From JAGWBJ01 sp034423015 (lineage in GTDB: Bacteria; Chloroflexota; Dehalococcoidia; Lucifugimonadales; JAGWBF01), in NCBI GenBank assembly GCA_034423015.1, contig DAOUJG010000052.1, positions 1-64,000 on the forward strand: a stretch of DNA of 64,000 nucleotides. The letters are read 5' to 3'. The notes below the pieces were generated by a model. The model ran no database searches and was not told the DNA's origin. It worked only from the letters and a program-made list of their open reading frames with translations. Shown in pieces: positions 33,666-42,595 of the stretch. The stretch's first letter is position 1; each line of letters starts with the position of its first letter. Made by a program: the position numbers and the translations under genes.

Positions 33666-33692
33666 GTTGGGGGTATCGGCGTGAAGGGATGC

Positions 33693-34211
33693 TCAGGGAG
33701 AGACGCCGTAGACGCCCATCCCCTCCAGCTTGCGAAAGTCCCAGCCGTGGATGCTCTCGGGGACGACCTTGACGACGACCCGGTTCTTGCCCGGCTTGCC
33801 GTCCTCCAGGGCGCCCAGGACCAGCGCCTCGTCGACGTAGCCGAAGTATCTCTGCATCGTCCTTCTGCCGATGTCCAGCTGGAGCCCCTCGTCGGTGGAC
33901 AGCTCGGCCCGGCCGCGGATGGTCACGCCCTGGGCGTTTAGAAGCCCACCCTCCTCCAGGCGGGCGTCGCGGTCGATTATCACCGACGTTTTGGGGTTCC
34001 GCTCCAGGTTGCGGACGTGCTGCCTCCGGCGTATTCCCGCCCCCAGCAGGAACCACAGGGCCTCACCGTCCCACACGTACCACAGCGGGGTGGCGTGGGG
34101 ATACCCGTCGGGCCGGATGGAGGTGAGCCGCGCGGCCAGCTTCTCGGCCAGGAAGGCGTCGATCTCCGCGGCGGTCATGGCCGCCTCGGGGGACCAGGTC
34201 AGAGTGGTCAT
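33693..34211 (-). CDS. Pyridoxamine 5'-phosphate oxidase-like (split beta-barrel) protein
   Basis: This 172-residue protein has the FMN/F420-binding split beta-barrel: ARLTSIRPDGYPHATPLWYVWDGEALWFL near residues 28-56, KTSVIIDRD mid-protein and RVVVKVVPESIHGWDFRKL near the end. Such proteins use FMN, F420 or haem to reduce or bind small molecules. True pyridoxine biosynthesis is unlikely given the overall resemblance to F420-dependent types. The ATG follows GAGGAGG. It follows the SDR gene at 34257 by 45 bases on the same strand. Confidence 0.8.
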   Translation of the reverse strand: MTTLTWSPEAAMTAAEIDAFLAEKLAARLTSIRPDGYPHATPLWYVWDGEALWFLLGAGIRRRQHVRNLERNPKTSVIIDRDARLEEGGLLNAQGVTIRGRAELSTDEGLQLDIGRRTMQRYFGYVDEALVLGALEDGKPGKNRVVVKVVPESIHGWDFRKLEGMGVYGVSP

Positions 34212-34256
34212 AGGACCTCCTCGGTTCGCAGCGTCGGCCTACCGGCCCGACTGGCG

Positions 34257-35051
34257 TTACTGATAAACCGCGTTCATCGAGCCGCCGCCGGCGGCCACCA
34301 CCTCTCCCGTGACGCAGGTGGACTTGGGCGAGGCCAGGAAGCAGACCAGGTACCCTATCTCCCGGGCGTCGACTATGCGCCGGATGGCGATGCCCTCGGC
34401 GACGCGCGCCTCCACCTCGTCTACCGTCAGGCCCTGCCGCCGGGCCTGCTCCTCGTACATTGGCCCGCTGCGCTCGGTGCGGGTTGTGCCCGGGTGGACC
34501 AGGTTGACGGTGACGCCCGCGGGGCCCAGGAGCTGGGAGAGGGTCTTGGTCAGGTGGACGATGGCGGCGTTCCTCAGGCCGCTGATGGTGCCGCCCTGCC
34601 TGGCCGACGTGCCGCCGATGTTTACGATGCGGCCCCAGCCCTGGCGCCGCATGTGGGGCTCCACGGCCTTGGCGCACCGGAAGTAGCCCATCACCTTGGT
34701 GTTCACGTCGTCGATGAGGGCCTCCTCGCTGGCCTCGGCCAGGGGCCCGGTGACCAGCCCGCCGGGAAAGGCGGCGTTGTTGACCAGTATGTCGATGCGG
34801 CCCAGGGCCCCGTAGGCGGCCTGGACCATGTGCTCCACCGAGGCCCGGTCGCCGGTGTCGGCGGGCACGGCGACGATCCTCCGGCCCGTCTCTTGGGCCA
34901 GCTCCGTCGCCGCCTGCTCCAGGGGCTCGGGGCGGCGGGCGCAGATGGCCACGTCCACCCCCTCCCGCGCCAGCTCCAGAGCGACGGCCTTGCCGATGCC
35001 GGCGCTGCCTCCCGTGACTATCGCCGTCTTGCCTTCCAGCTCCAGGTCCAT
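34257..35051 (-). CDS. SDR-family oxidoreductase (copy 1)
   Basis: This 264-residue protein has the short-chain dehydrogenase marks: TGGSAGIGKAVALELAREG at residues 14-32, NNAAFPGG, and an NAD/NADP pocket with ICARRPE. Instead of the usual YxxxK the region after the GGTSARQGGTISGLRNAAIVHLTK segment shows no tyrosine at the active-site place; the lysine is present. The substitution of Y could mean reduced or altered chemistry, or another residue takes over. The ATG follows GAGAGGAG. Confidence 0.82.
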   Translation of the reverse strand: MDLELEGKTAIVTGGSAGIGKAVALELAREGVDVAICARRPEPLEQAATELAQETGRRIVAVPADTGDRASVEHMVQAAYGALGRIDILVNNAAFPGGLVTGPLAEASEEALIDDVNTKVMGYFRCAKAVEPHMRRQGWGRIVNIGGTSARQGGTISGLRNAAIVHLTKTLSQLLGPAGVTVNLVHPGTTRTERSGPMYEEQARRQGLTVDEVEARVAEGIAIRRIVDAREIGYLVCFLASPKSTCVTGEVVAAGGGSMNAVYQ

Positions 35052-35158
35052 GTCTCGCTCCTCTCGGTTCTCTTCAGCACGATTCTAAACGCCGGACTCG
35101 GGCGCCGCAACTGGACCGCGGGGTACCGGCGTCATGGCGGACCCTGGGCCCGCCGGGG

Positions 35159-36439
35159 CTACTCCAGGGCGCGGACCCGGTGGGAGGTGAAGAGGAAGTA
35201 GACGCCCATCCCCAGGCCGACGAAGCCGACCACGGTGAAGGCCAGGGGCGGGGTGGAGTACCAGGCGAAGGCGCCAATGAGGAGGCTGGAGAATGGCACC
35301 AGCCCCTGCCCCATCTGCTGCAGCGTCGTGACGCGGCCCCGCAGGGCATCCGGGGAGAGGAGCTGGATGAGGGTGCCGTTGGAGGTCCTGAAGTTGGCCT
35401 GGCTGAAGGCCATCACCGCGATGATGATGAAGGACGGCACCAGCCAGATGGACTGGGAGAACAGGATGACGCAGACGGAGCTGATGATGGCCGACACCAG
35501 GCACACCATGCCCTTGCGGTAGACGAAGCCCACCGAGGCGATCACCATGGTGGAGACGAAGCCGCCGAACCCCGTGGTGGACAGGAGGTACCCGCCGAAG
35601 TCGGCGCCCTTGTGGAGCACGTCGGAGGTGAAGGTGGGCAGCATGAGCCACAGGGGGTGCAGTATGACGTTCGGCACCAACCCCAGGACCATGAGGTTCA
35701 GGATCACCCGCTGGTCCCGCCAGATGTACCGGACGCCCTCCACCATGTTGGCCACGGGGGAGGTCTCCGACGCGGTGGCCAGGTTCCCGTAGGGCGTCTT
35801 CATGGTCAGCAGCATCAGCACCACCCCGGCGTAGAGGGCTGCCTCCATGGCGAAGTTGGTCACGAACCCCAGCTCGTGGATCAGCACGCCCCCCAGGAAT
35901 GGCCCCGTGATGCGGGTGGACGTGATGGTGATGACGTTGGTGGCGTAGGCGTTGATCAGGTCCTCCCGGCGCACCGTGTTGGCGATGAGGGCCTGCTGCA
36001 TGGGCATGGTGATGGAGCGGGCCGAGCCGCCGACCAGGACGTACACGTAGGCGTGCCACACCTGCTCCAAGTCCAGGGCTATCACGGCGGCGAAGAGGGC
36101 CGATACGCAGGCCATGGCGGTCTGGGTGACCATGATGAGCTTCCGGCGGTCCACCCGGTCGCCCAGGACGCCCGCCCAGGGTCCCACGAAGAGCATGGGG
36201 AGGGTGGCCAGCCCCCCAACCGTGACCACCTGGAAGGGAGAGGAGGCGGCCCCCTCTGTGAGGTCGCGGACGAGCCAGCCGACGGTCAGGAGCTGCAGCC
36301 ACTGGGCGCTGTTTGCGCAGTAGTTCCCGAGCCACAGCAGCCGGTAGTCCTTGTACCTGAGCCAGGCGTCGAAGGTGCGCAGGCGAGGCACCCGGCGCCC
36401 GGCCTGCCTGTCGTTTTCCAAACCGAGGCCCTTCCCCAT
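35159..36439 (-). CDS. MFS transporter 1
   Basis: This 426-residue membrane protein has about 12 hydrophobic segments and the MFS loop GVLGDRVDRRKLIMVTQTAM after TM2. It resembles the enterobactin-exporter/MFS drug-exporter group. The ATG at 36439 is chosen because the longer in-frame extension covers the divergent promoter area and is low in hydrophobicity. It is divergent from MFS transporter 2; the two are separated by about 196 bases. The substrate is unknown. Confidence 0.8.
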   Translation of the reverse strand: MGKGLGLENDRQAGRRVPRLRTFDAWLRYKDYRLLWLGNYCANSAQWLQLLTVGWLVRDLTEGAASSPFQVVTVGGLATLPMLFVGPWAGVLGDRVDRRKLIMVTQTAMACVSALFAAVIALDLEQVWHAYVYVLVGGSARSITMPMQQALIANTVRREDLINAYATNVITITSTRITGPFLGGVLIHELGFVTNFAMEAALYAGVVLMLLTMKTPYGNLATASETSPVANMVEGVRYIWRDQRVILNLMVLGLVPNVILHPLWLMLPTFTSDVLHKGADFGGYLLSTTGFGGFVSTMVIASVGFVYRKGMVCLVSAIISSVCVILFSQSIWLVPSFIIIAVMAFSQANFRTSNGTLIQLLSPDALRGRVTTLQQMGQGLVPFSSLLIGAFAWYSTPPLAFTVVGFVGLGMGVYFLFTSHRVRALE

Positions 36440-36568
36440 CGTGGGGCGATGGTGGCCGTCTTCTGCGTGCCCAGACGGCCGGCAAGTGCCAATTCTGGCC
36501 GCACGGCCCCGGCTTGTCAACGGTTCCCGCATCCCCGGAGCAGGCGCCCGGGCCGCCCCGGTGCCCGG

Positions 36569-36577
36569 TGGTATAAT
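36569..36577 (+). promoter_or_regulatory. Extended -10 promoter for MFS transporter 2
   Basis: TGGTATAAT at 36569-36577 is a perfect extended -10. No clear -35 lies 17 bases upstream. It is 58 bases before the ATG at 36636. Confidence 0.5.
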
Positions 36578-36635
36578 CCGGGAGCTTTTCCGGCGGGGGC
36601 CGGGAGCAGGCACAGGACGAGGGAGCGGCCCGTCG

Positions 36636-37895
36636 ATGGACGCAGGTCAGGACCAACCGCCGGCGACGGTCTACCGGTGGCTGGTCATCGGCCTGTGGCT
36701 CCTCTGCAGCGTCACCGGATTCATGGTGGCGGCGACCATCGGCATAATGCTCCCCGCCATAAGCTCCGACCTGGACCTGTCTCCCGGGCAGCAGGGGATG
36801 CTGGGCTCCAGCGCCTTCTGGGGGAACCTGGCCCTGGCCGTGCCTCTGAGCTGGTGGACCTCCCGGTACGGCCCGAAGATACTGACCTCCGTCACGCTCA
36901 CGGCGGGCACCGCCGTGATATTCCTGCAGAGCTGGGCGCCGTCGTTCATGGTCCTCCTGGCCGGCCGGCTGGCCTTCGGCATCACCGTGATCGCCCGCCA
37001 GCCGGCCCAGGCCATCCTCACCCAGCAGTGGTTCCGGCGCAGGGAGATCGTGATGGTCAACAGCCTGTCCAACGCCCTCTTCGGCATGGTGGTGGGCGGG
37101 GGGCTGGCCGGGTCCCCGGTGATACTGGCCAGTTTGGGGGACGACTGGAGGACCACCTTCCGCACCTTCGGCGTCCTGTTCGCCGTGCTGACGGTCCTCT
37201 GGGTCGTGCTGGGCAGCGAGCGGCGGGAGGGGGCTGTGGAGGAGGGCGGGGCCAGGCGGGGGCGAAGGGAGGGCCTCAGTCTGGGGGCGCTGCGCCGCAC
37301 CCTGTCATATCGGGACCTGTGGATAGTCGGCGTGGGGTTCACGGGGGCGACGGGGGCGTGGTCCGCCTTCCTGGCCTTCTACCCCACCCTGATGCTGGAC
37401 GTCCACGACATGTCCCTCCAGGTATCCGGAGGCGCCCTGGCACTGGGGGTGGTGACCGGGGGAGCGGCGGGCCTGGTGTTCGGCTACGCCGTCATGACCT
37501 CGGGCAGGGGGAACACCTACCTCAAGCTCCAGGGCCTGCTCATGGCCGGCACCTACGCCGCCATGACCCTGACGGGGAGCACCGGGCTGGCGGTGCTGCT
37601 GAACTTCCTCAACGGGATCGCGTGGGGGTTCTGGCCCATCCTCTACACCGTCCCCTTCCACCTGGTCGGGATACAGCAGCGGCAGGTGCCCGTGGCCCTG
37701 GCCTTCACGCTGACGATGGTCTCGGCGGGGACCACCCTGGGCCCCCTGGCGACCGGGTTCATGCAGGAGGCCTTCGACGGTCTCCGGTGGCCCCTCTTCT
37801 TCGTGGGGCTCTCCCCCCTGACCCTGACCATGGCGGGGACCCTCCTCCCGACCATCGCCGGGGGCCGACCCTCCCGACCCGGCGCCGGTGAGTAA
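36636..37895 (+). CDS. MFS transporter 2
   Basis: This 419-residue protein has about 12 transmembrane segments. It shows SRYGPKILTSVTL after TM2 and the loop QWFRRREIVMVNSL, both seen in nitrate/sugar/oxalate-type MFS transporters (ACS-like). A basic cytoplasmic loop with SERREGAVEEGGARRGRREG sits near the middle. The ATG at 36636 begins MDAGQDQPPATVYRWL; the frame is open upstream through the divergent gene as a shadow. The substrate is unknown, but its catabolic neighbours suggest uptake of an organic acid or amide. Confidence 0.8.
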   Translation: MDAGQDQPPATVYRWLVIGLWLLCSVTGFMVAATIGIMLPAISSDLDLSPGQQGMLGSSAFWGNLALAVPLSWWTSRYGPKILTSVTLTAGTAVIFLQSWAPSFMVLLAGRLAFGITVIARQPAQAILTQQWFRRREIVMVNSLSNALFGMVVGGGLAGSPVILASLGDDWRTTFRTFGVLFAVLTVLWVVLGSERREGAVEEGGARRGRREGLSLGALRRTLSYRDLWIVGVGFTGATGAWSAFLAFYPTLMLDVHDMSLQVSGGALALGVVTGGAAGLVFGYAVMTSGRGNTYLKLQGLLMAGTYAAMTLTGSTGLAVLLNFLNGIAWGFWPILYTVPFHLVGIQQRQVPVALAFTLTMVSAGTTLGPLATGFMQEAFDGLRWPLFFVGLSPLTLTMAGTLLPTIAGGRPSRPGAGE

Positions 37896-37923
37896 CTCGC
37901 TTGCGGGGCCATAGCCGGTGGGA

Positions 37924-37929
37924 TACAAT
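37924..37929 (+). promoter_or_regulatory. Weak -10 box for the second PuuE-like gene
   Basis: TACAAT sits 43 bases before the ATG at 37972. No -35 was found. Low support. Confidence 0.3.
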
Positions 37930-37971
37930 CGGCCCGTATTCCCCAGCCAGATCTGCAGAAGGAGACGCCCT

Positions 37972-38868
37972 ATGACGACGCGAGACTTCGTTGGATACGG
38001 CCTGACGCCCCCCGCCGTGGAGTGGCCCAACGGCGCCCGGCTGGCCGTGTCGGTGGTGGTGAACTACGAGGAGGGGTCCGAGTACTCCCTCCTGGACGGA
38101 GACCCCCACGGCGAGAGCATGGGCGAAGCGCCCTCGCCGGTGCCGTCGGGGGAGCGTGACCTGGCCAACGAGTCCTTCTTCGAGTATGGGAGCCGGGTGG
38201 GCGTCTGGCGCATCCTGAACATCCTCGACCAGTACAACGTGAAGGCCACCTTCTACGTGTGCGCCCTGGCGCTGGAGCGCAACCCCCAGGTGGCCACGGA
38301 GATCGTCCGCCGGGGCCACGAGGTGTTCGGCCACGGCAACCGCTGGGAGGAGTACTTCAAGATGGACAAGGAGGCCGAGCGGAAGGCCATCCGCGACGCA
38401 GTGGAGTCCATCACCCGGACCACGGGCCAGCGGCCCCTGGGCTGGTACTGCCGGTACGGGCCCAGCGTCAACACCCGGGACCTGGTGGTGGAGGAGGGCG
38501 GGTTCATCTACGACTGCAACGCCTACAACGACGACCTGCCCTACTACACGCAGGTCAACGGGAAGCCCTGGCTGGTGGTGCCCTACTCGCTGGAGGTGAA
38601 CGACACCAAGTTCTGGCGGGGGGGCATGTCCAAGCCCAGCGACTTCTACGAGACGGCGCGCAACACGCTGGACCTGCTCCACGACGAGAGCGCGACCAAC
38701 GCGAAGATGATGTCCGTGGGCCTGCACTGCCGGATCATCGGCAAGCCCTCGCGGGCGGCGGCCCTGAAGCAGTTCCTGGAGTACGCGACCCAGAAGCCGG
38801 GGGTGTGGTTCACCAGGCGCATCGACATCGCCCGCTGGTGGCTGGAGAAGTACCCGGCGACGGGCTAG
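37972..38868 (+). CDS. PuuE-like polysaccharide deacetylase family protein (copy 2)
   Basis: This 298-residue protein has the NodB fold in the PuuE-type arrangement: AVSVVVNYEEGSEYSLLDGD near residue 24, ATFYVCALALERNPQ, the block RRGHEVFGHGNRWEE near residue 118, and SVGLHCRIIGKPSRA near residue 245. PuuE allantoinases share YEEG and EEG at these places, so an amide or ureide is a likely substrate. The ATG follows AAGGAGA. It differs clearly from copy 1 at 2761-3630 and follows the MFS transporter 2 gene by 76 bases. Confidence 0.78.
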   Translation: MTTRDFVGYGLTPPAVEWPNGARLAVSVVVNYEEGSEYSLLDGDPHGESMGEAPSPVPSGERDLANESFFEYGSRVGVWRILNILDQYNVKATFYVCALALERNPQVATEIVRRGHEVFGHGNRWEEYFKMDKEAERKAIRDAVESITRTTGQRPLGWYCRYGPSVNTRDLVVEEGGFIYDCNAYNDDLPYYTQVNGKPWLVVPYSLEVNDTKFWRGGMSKPSDFYETARNTLDLLHDESATNAKMMSVGLHCRIIGKPSRAAALKQFLEYATQKPGVWFTRRIDIARWWLEKYPATG

Positions 38869-38895
38869 CGCCCCTGACGGGGTGCCCGTGAGGTC

Positions 38896-39690
38896 CTAGC
38901 AGCCCAACGCCTCCCGGGCGAAGGCCCCCAGCTCCCGGTTGAACTTGTCCGCCTCGGTCCAGGGCAGCAGGTGGCCGCTGTGCTCGAAGTAGACCAGCTC
39001 GCACCTGGGCATGGCGCTTGCCATCTCCTCGGCCTCCTCTGGAGAGATCAGGCCGTACCTGGCCCAGAAGACCCGGGACGGGACCGTGACCCGGGGCAGG
39101 AAGGGCCGGTAGTCGGCGTAGTAGGAGTCGGTCATCAGCGACACGTGGGCCCCGGTCGGGGTCTTCATGCACTCGTAGGCCATCCAGTCCGCCACGTCGG
39201 AGCCCTCCGTAGACTCGGGGCCGAGGTAGCTGAGCACCGTCTCCCGGTGGAGGCGCAGCCGCCGGTTCGTCAGGTCGTTCAGCCGGCGCTTGAAGTCCTC
39301 CTCGGAGACGTAGCGGTAGAGCCTCTGGTCGACGTTGACGTGCCCTGCCAGCCGCTCCTCGCCGAACTGCTGGATGTAGTCGACTATGACGGAGCCCCCC
39401 AGGGACCACCCAACGGCCACGACCCTCCCCAGGGACAGGGCGTCCATCAGGTGCCTGAAGTCCCGGGCGTACTGGGCGATGTTGTGGCCGCGGTCGGTCT
39501 TCCCGGACTGGCCCCTCCCCCGCACGTCCATGGACACGACCCTGTGTCCCTGGGACAGGACGGGTATGTTGCGCTGCCAGAAGGCGCTGTTGAAGGGCTC
39601 CGCGTGGATCAGGAAGACGGCGTCGTCGGTCCTGGGCCCCTCGTCCAGGTAGAAGATCGGCACTCCGTCGGGGGTCTCGAGGTAGGGCAT
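38896..39690 (-). CDS. Alpha/beta hydrolase
   Basis: This 264-residue protein is of the alpha/beta hydrolase fold. The nucleophile is S96 in GWSLGGS; the catalytic histidine is in HSGHLLPW near residues 239-246; DVRGRGQSGK follows strand 4. It belongs with proline iminopeptidase / haloperoxidase-like or dienelactone-like hydrolases. The ATG follows AAAGGAG. It is convergent with the PuuE-like gene. Confidence 0.83.
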   Translation of the reverse strand: MPYLETPDGVPIFYLDEGPRTDDAVFLIHAEPFNSAFWQRNIPVLSQGHRVVSMDVRGRGQSGKTDRGHNIAQYARDFRHLMDALSLGRVVAVGWSLGGSVIVDYIQQFGEERLAGHVNVDQRLYRYVSEEDFKRRLNDLTNRRLRLHRETVLSYLGPESTEGSDVADWMAYECMKTPTGAHVSLMTDSYYADYRPFLPRVTVPSRVFWARYGLISPEEAEEMASAMPRCELVYFEHSGHLLPWTEADKFNRELGAFAREALGC

Positions 39691-39730
39691 GGGACTCCTT
39701 TCATCGCCCGGACCTCTCGCGGGCCGGGGC

Positions 39731-39912
39731 TGGTGTCCTGTCTGCGAAGCTCGTTTTGCGTCAGGCCCATCCCCGGGTCATTTGAGCCCGCCCTCCCACC
39801 CCGCGCTCCGCGCGGGGGAAGGAATCCCCGCCCCCTGGTGGACGGCCAGAGGATTTATTCAGACCATTCCTGGGAGAATAGGGTTTTCGTCCTTCGTGGT
39901 GCCGTCTCAACC
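39731..39912. repeat. Dispersed MITE-like repeat, copy C
   Basis: Between the hydrolase and the cyclo-ligase-like gene, in a 339-base gap that has no gene. It starts TGGTGTCCTGTC, GAAGCTCGTTTTGCG, then CCCCGGGTCATTTGAGCCCG, ACCCCGCGCTCCGCGCGGGG, CCCCTGGTGGAC. The last part is diverged; GTGCCGTCTCA at 39899-39909 is a direct-orientation match to what is inverted in copies A and B. Confidence 0.55.
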
Positions 39913-39983
39913 GGCCTGGGGGATTCCCCAGACAATAGCCCCCCAGCACTCCCTCCGTCACTCCCCCGAAAGGAGACCTTTAC

Positions 39984-40024
39984 GTGACCCCCTCTCCCAG
40001 TGGGAGAGGGTTGGGGTGAGGGCA
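39984..40024. repeat. CTCTCCC palindromic element near copy C
   Basis: GACCCCCTCTCCC, AGT, GGGAGAGGGTTGGGGTGAGGG form an almost perfect palindrome: CCCTCTCCC pairs with GGGAGAGGG, extended by ACCCC/GGGGT. It is close to the convergent end of the cyclo-ligase-like gene. Many bacterial genomes have similar CTCACCCC-CCCTCTCCC repeats. Confidence 0.7.
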
Positions 40025-40029
40025 ACACC

Positions 40030-40746
40030 TTACCGCCTCCGGGCCTCGGCCATCTCTTGCAGGATGGGGACCTCCTGGAGCTTTTCGCCCACGTCGTCCC
40101 AGTATATGCCGCAGGGCCTGTCGTAGACGGGCTCGCAGACGATCAGCTCCTCGGGGGTAGCCACGAAGTCGACGACGATATCGTGGCGGGTCATGGGCAC
40201 CGGCTCGTCCAGCACCTGGATGGGATGGACGGTGGTGGTGACGGGAGTAGACGGGTCCAGGAGGCCCAGGGCGGTCACCAGGGCGTACTCCAGGTCCGAG
40301 TACCCGCCGCCCTTGCCGAGCCGGGCGCCGTCCCGCCGCACGGCCACCGCGCCGCACACCACCAGGTCGATGGGCCGCATCTCCCCGGGATGGACCGGCC
40401 TGCCGGCCTCGAAGGCGCCCTTGATGGTGCTGGCGCGGTGGGGGCTGCCCACGGCGGCCGGGTCCAGCTCCAGGAAGCAGCGCGGGCTGGTGAGCCTGGG
40501 CACGGCCATGTAGATCAGCTTGCCCTCCTCCAGCGCCCGCTTCCGCAGGGGCTGCTGGGGAGAGTCGGGGTTGCACTTGATGACCCGGGCCTTCTGCCAG
40601 ACCTCCAGTGCGCCGAGGCGATGGGCGGCCTGGGCCGCACCCGCGAAGTTGGGTATCCGGCCCCGGGCGCCGGGAAACCTGGCCGCCTTCTCTTCAGTGA
40701 GGCGTCGCCAGACGGACTCCCTTATCTCGTGCTTGGGTCTGATCAT
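40030..40746 (-). CDS. 5-formyltetrahydrofolate cyclo-ligase-like protein (MTHFSD type)
   Basis: This 238-residue protein matches the cyclo-ligase fold: FPGARGRIPNFAGAAQAAHRL near the N-terminus, DLVVCGAVAVRRDGARLGKGGGYSDLEYALV mid-protein (residues about 133-163), and TVHPIQVLD. The GKGGGYSDLE segment resembles the MTHFSD group and archaeal relatives more than the GGGYYDRxL of ordinary 5-FTHF cyclo-ligase (ygfA). Exact substrate is uncertain. The start at ATG 40746 is where homology begins; the open frame upstream runs into repeat D. It is alone on its strand here. Confidence 0.72.
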   Translation of the reverse strand: MIRPKHEIRESVWRRLTEEKAARFPGARGRIPNFAGAAQAAHRLGALEVWQKARVIKCNPDSPQQPLRKRALEEGKLIYMAVPRLTSPRCFLELDPAAVGSPHRASTIKGAFEAGRPVHPGEMRPIDLVVCGAVAVRRDGARLGKGGGYSDLEYALVTALGLLDPSTPVTTTVHPIQVLDEPVPMTRHDIVVDFVATPEELIVCEPVYDRPCGIYWDDVGEKLQEVPILQEMAEARRR

Positions 40747-40754
40747 GGCGTCAA

Positions 40755-41000
40755 CTAGTGTCCTCGTCTCTGAAGCTCGTTGTACCGTCGGGCCCCTCCC
40801 CCGGTATTTGGCCCTACCTCCCACCCCGCGCTCCGCGCGGGCAAGGAAGCCCCACCCCTTGGCGGGCGCCGGGTGCGCTGCCCCCAGGCAATAAAGCCCC
40901 GGCCCGGTGGGGACGCCGGGGACGGGCGTGGCGGCCGTGCCGCAGGAAGGGTGGGAGGCGGACGGGCTTGTTCCCACGGACCTGTCAGCCGGCGCCGGAG
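40755..41000. repeat. Dispersed MITE-like repeat, copy D
   Basis: It fills the 254-base gap between the cyclo-ligase-like gene and hyuA. It begins CTAGTGTCCTCGTCTCTGAA, GCTCGTTGTACC, CTCCCCCGGTATTTGGCCC, ACCCCGCGCTCCGCGCGGGC, AAGGAAGCCCC. Then about 100 extra bases not in A-C are followed by GACGGGCTTGTTCCCACGGA, CCTGTCAGCCGGCGC, a weak match to the right end of copy A. Confidence 0.55.
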
Positions 41001-42542
41001 TCAGGTCGCGAGGGCCAGGTCTCCCACGGCCCTGGCCCGTATCAGCGTGGCGTTGCCCGGCAGGTAGGCCAGGGGCACCTCCTCCATCTCCACGATACGG
41101 ACGGTGGCCGGGTCGGCCCCCGCGCCCACGGCCTTGCCCACCGCCTCGTCGCGGGCGCCGGCCAGGGCCTCGTCGCGGTCGACGCCCTCCAGCGCCAGGA
41201 CGCGCTCCACCTGACCGCCCACCTGGGCGATGGCCGCCCCGATGGCGTTGGCCACGTCGAAGTGGTCGGGGCGGATGACCCTGGATGCGCCCTTGACCGG
41301 CTCTCCCACCAGGATGCTGCCGCCACCGACGAGCACCACGGGCACCGGGTCGGCGCTGAGCTTCACCTGGTCCACCGCGTCCTCCACCATCTCCTGGATC
41401 CGGTTAGCCGTATCGGACACCATGCCGGCCTCCAGGCCGCCGACGAGGGCTGGGTTTCCGACCTGGGCCCGGCCGGAGGCCACGGCGACGTCGGTGGTGG
41501 TCAGGGTGCCGCCGCCGAACACCAGGGCCTCCTCCGAGAGACGGTATCCGACGCTGCGGGGGCCGATGGACAGGGGGTCGACGGCCACGATGCTCCCGCC
41601 GCCCAGTGCGATGGAGAAGACGTCGGGCATGCGGAAGTTGGTGCGGACGCCCGCGATGCTCACTGCCACCGAGGCCTCCCGGGGGAACCCCCGGGCCAGG
41701 GCCCCCACGTCGGTGGAGGTGCCCCCCACGTCGACCACGATGCCGTCCTGGACGCCCGAGAGGTAGGTGGCGCCGCGCATGCTGTTGGTCGGCCCCGAGG
41801 CTATGGTGAACACCGGGAAGCGGGCGGCGTAGGCGGCGTCCATCAGCGTCCCGTCGTTCTGGCTCAGGTACAGGGGGCCATCCAGGCCGAGGCTCCCCAT
41901 GGCGTCGCGGATCCCGCGAATGGTGCGTACGGCGGTCCCCACCAGGCAGGCGTTGAGGGCCGCGGCGTTCTCCCGCTCCAGGATGCCGATGCGGCCGATG
42001 TCCCGGGAGAGGGTCACGTGCAGGTGGGGCGCCTCCTGGCGTATCACCTCGGCCGCGGCGTCCTCGTGGGCGGGGTTGACGGCGGAGAAGACCCCGGAGA
42101 CGGCGACGGCCTCCACGCCTTTCTTGACCATGTCCCGCACGGCGGCACGGACCTCCGAGAGGTCCGCCGCGGAGATCTCCCTGCCGTCGTACTCGTGGCC
42201 GCCGCGCACCATGTAGGCGAACCCGCCGGCCGCCTCCCTCAGGGGTCCCGGCCAGTCCACGAAGGGGGGCAGCAGCCGGTTGGCCGGCAGGGCCATCCGC
42301 AGGGTGGCGGTGGGCGACAGGTCCTTCCGCTCCAGCAGGGCGTTGGTGAAGTGGGTGGTGCCCAGCATCACCGCCTCCACCGTGACGCCCCTGGGCGCCT
42401 GGCCCAGCAGCTCCCTCAGGGCAGACACGATGCCGGACATCACGTCGGGGCTGGTGGGCACCTTGGCCCGGCCGGCCAGCTCCGCCCGGTCCATGAGGAC
42501 CGCGTCGGTGTTGGTGCCCCCTACGTCTATCCCTATTCGCAC
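41001..42542 (-). CDS. Hydantoinase/oxoprolinase family protein (HyuA-like)
   Basis: This 513-residue protein belongs to the actin/hexokinase-like ATPase group of N-methylhydantoinase A and 5-oxoprolinase: IGIDVGGTNTDAVLMD at the start (phosphate 1 motif), GTTHFTNALLER near residue 61, VVDVGGTSTDVGALARGFP mid-protein (phosphate 2) and LVGGGSILVG near 430. The family couples ATP to opening of cyclic amides; HyuB is not adjacent, so the DUF917 neighbour may be the partner. The GTG start at 42542 has a weak site. It is the last gene of a four-gene operon. Confidence 0.85.
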   Translation of the reverse strand: MRIGIDVGGTNTDAVLMDRAELAGRAKVPTSPDVMSGIVSALRELLGQAPRGVTVEAVMLGTTHFTNALLERKDLSPTATLRMALPANRLLPPFVDWPGPLREAAGGFAYMVRGGHEYDGREISAADLSEVRAAVRDMVKKGVEAVAVSGVFSAVNPAHEDAAAEVIRQEAPHLHVTLSRDIGRIGILERENAAALNACLVGTAVRTIRGIRDAMGSLGLDGPLYLSQNDGTLMDAAYAARFPVFTIASGPTNSMRGATYLSGVQDGIVVDVGGTSTDVGALARGFPREASVAVSIAGVRTNFRMPDVFSIALGGGSIVAVDPLSIGPRSVGYRLSEEALVFGGGTLTTTDVAVASGRAQVGNPALVGGLEAGMVSDTANRIQEMVEDAVDQVKLSADPVPVVLVGGGSILVGEPVKGASRVIRPDHFDVANAIGAAIAQVGGQVERVLALEGVDRDEALAGARDEAVGKAVGAGADPATVRIVEMEEVPLAYLPGNATLIRARAVGDLALAT

Positions 42543-42595
42543 GCAGCCCTGCCGTTATCCGGATTCCCCGGCCCCGGGGTTTAGTCCCGAGACAC

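Noticed and set aside
32056..33684. A long plus-strand frame opposite the amidase.
   Set aside because: It is the antisense shadow of a clear amidase with its full catalytic triad; GC-rich genes here keep several frames open.
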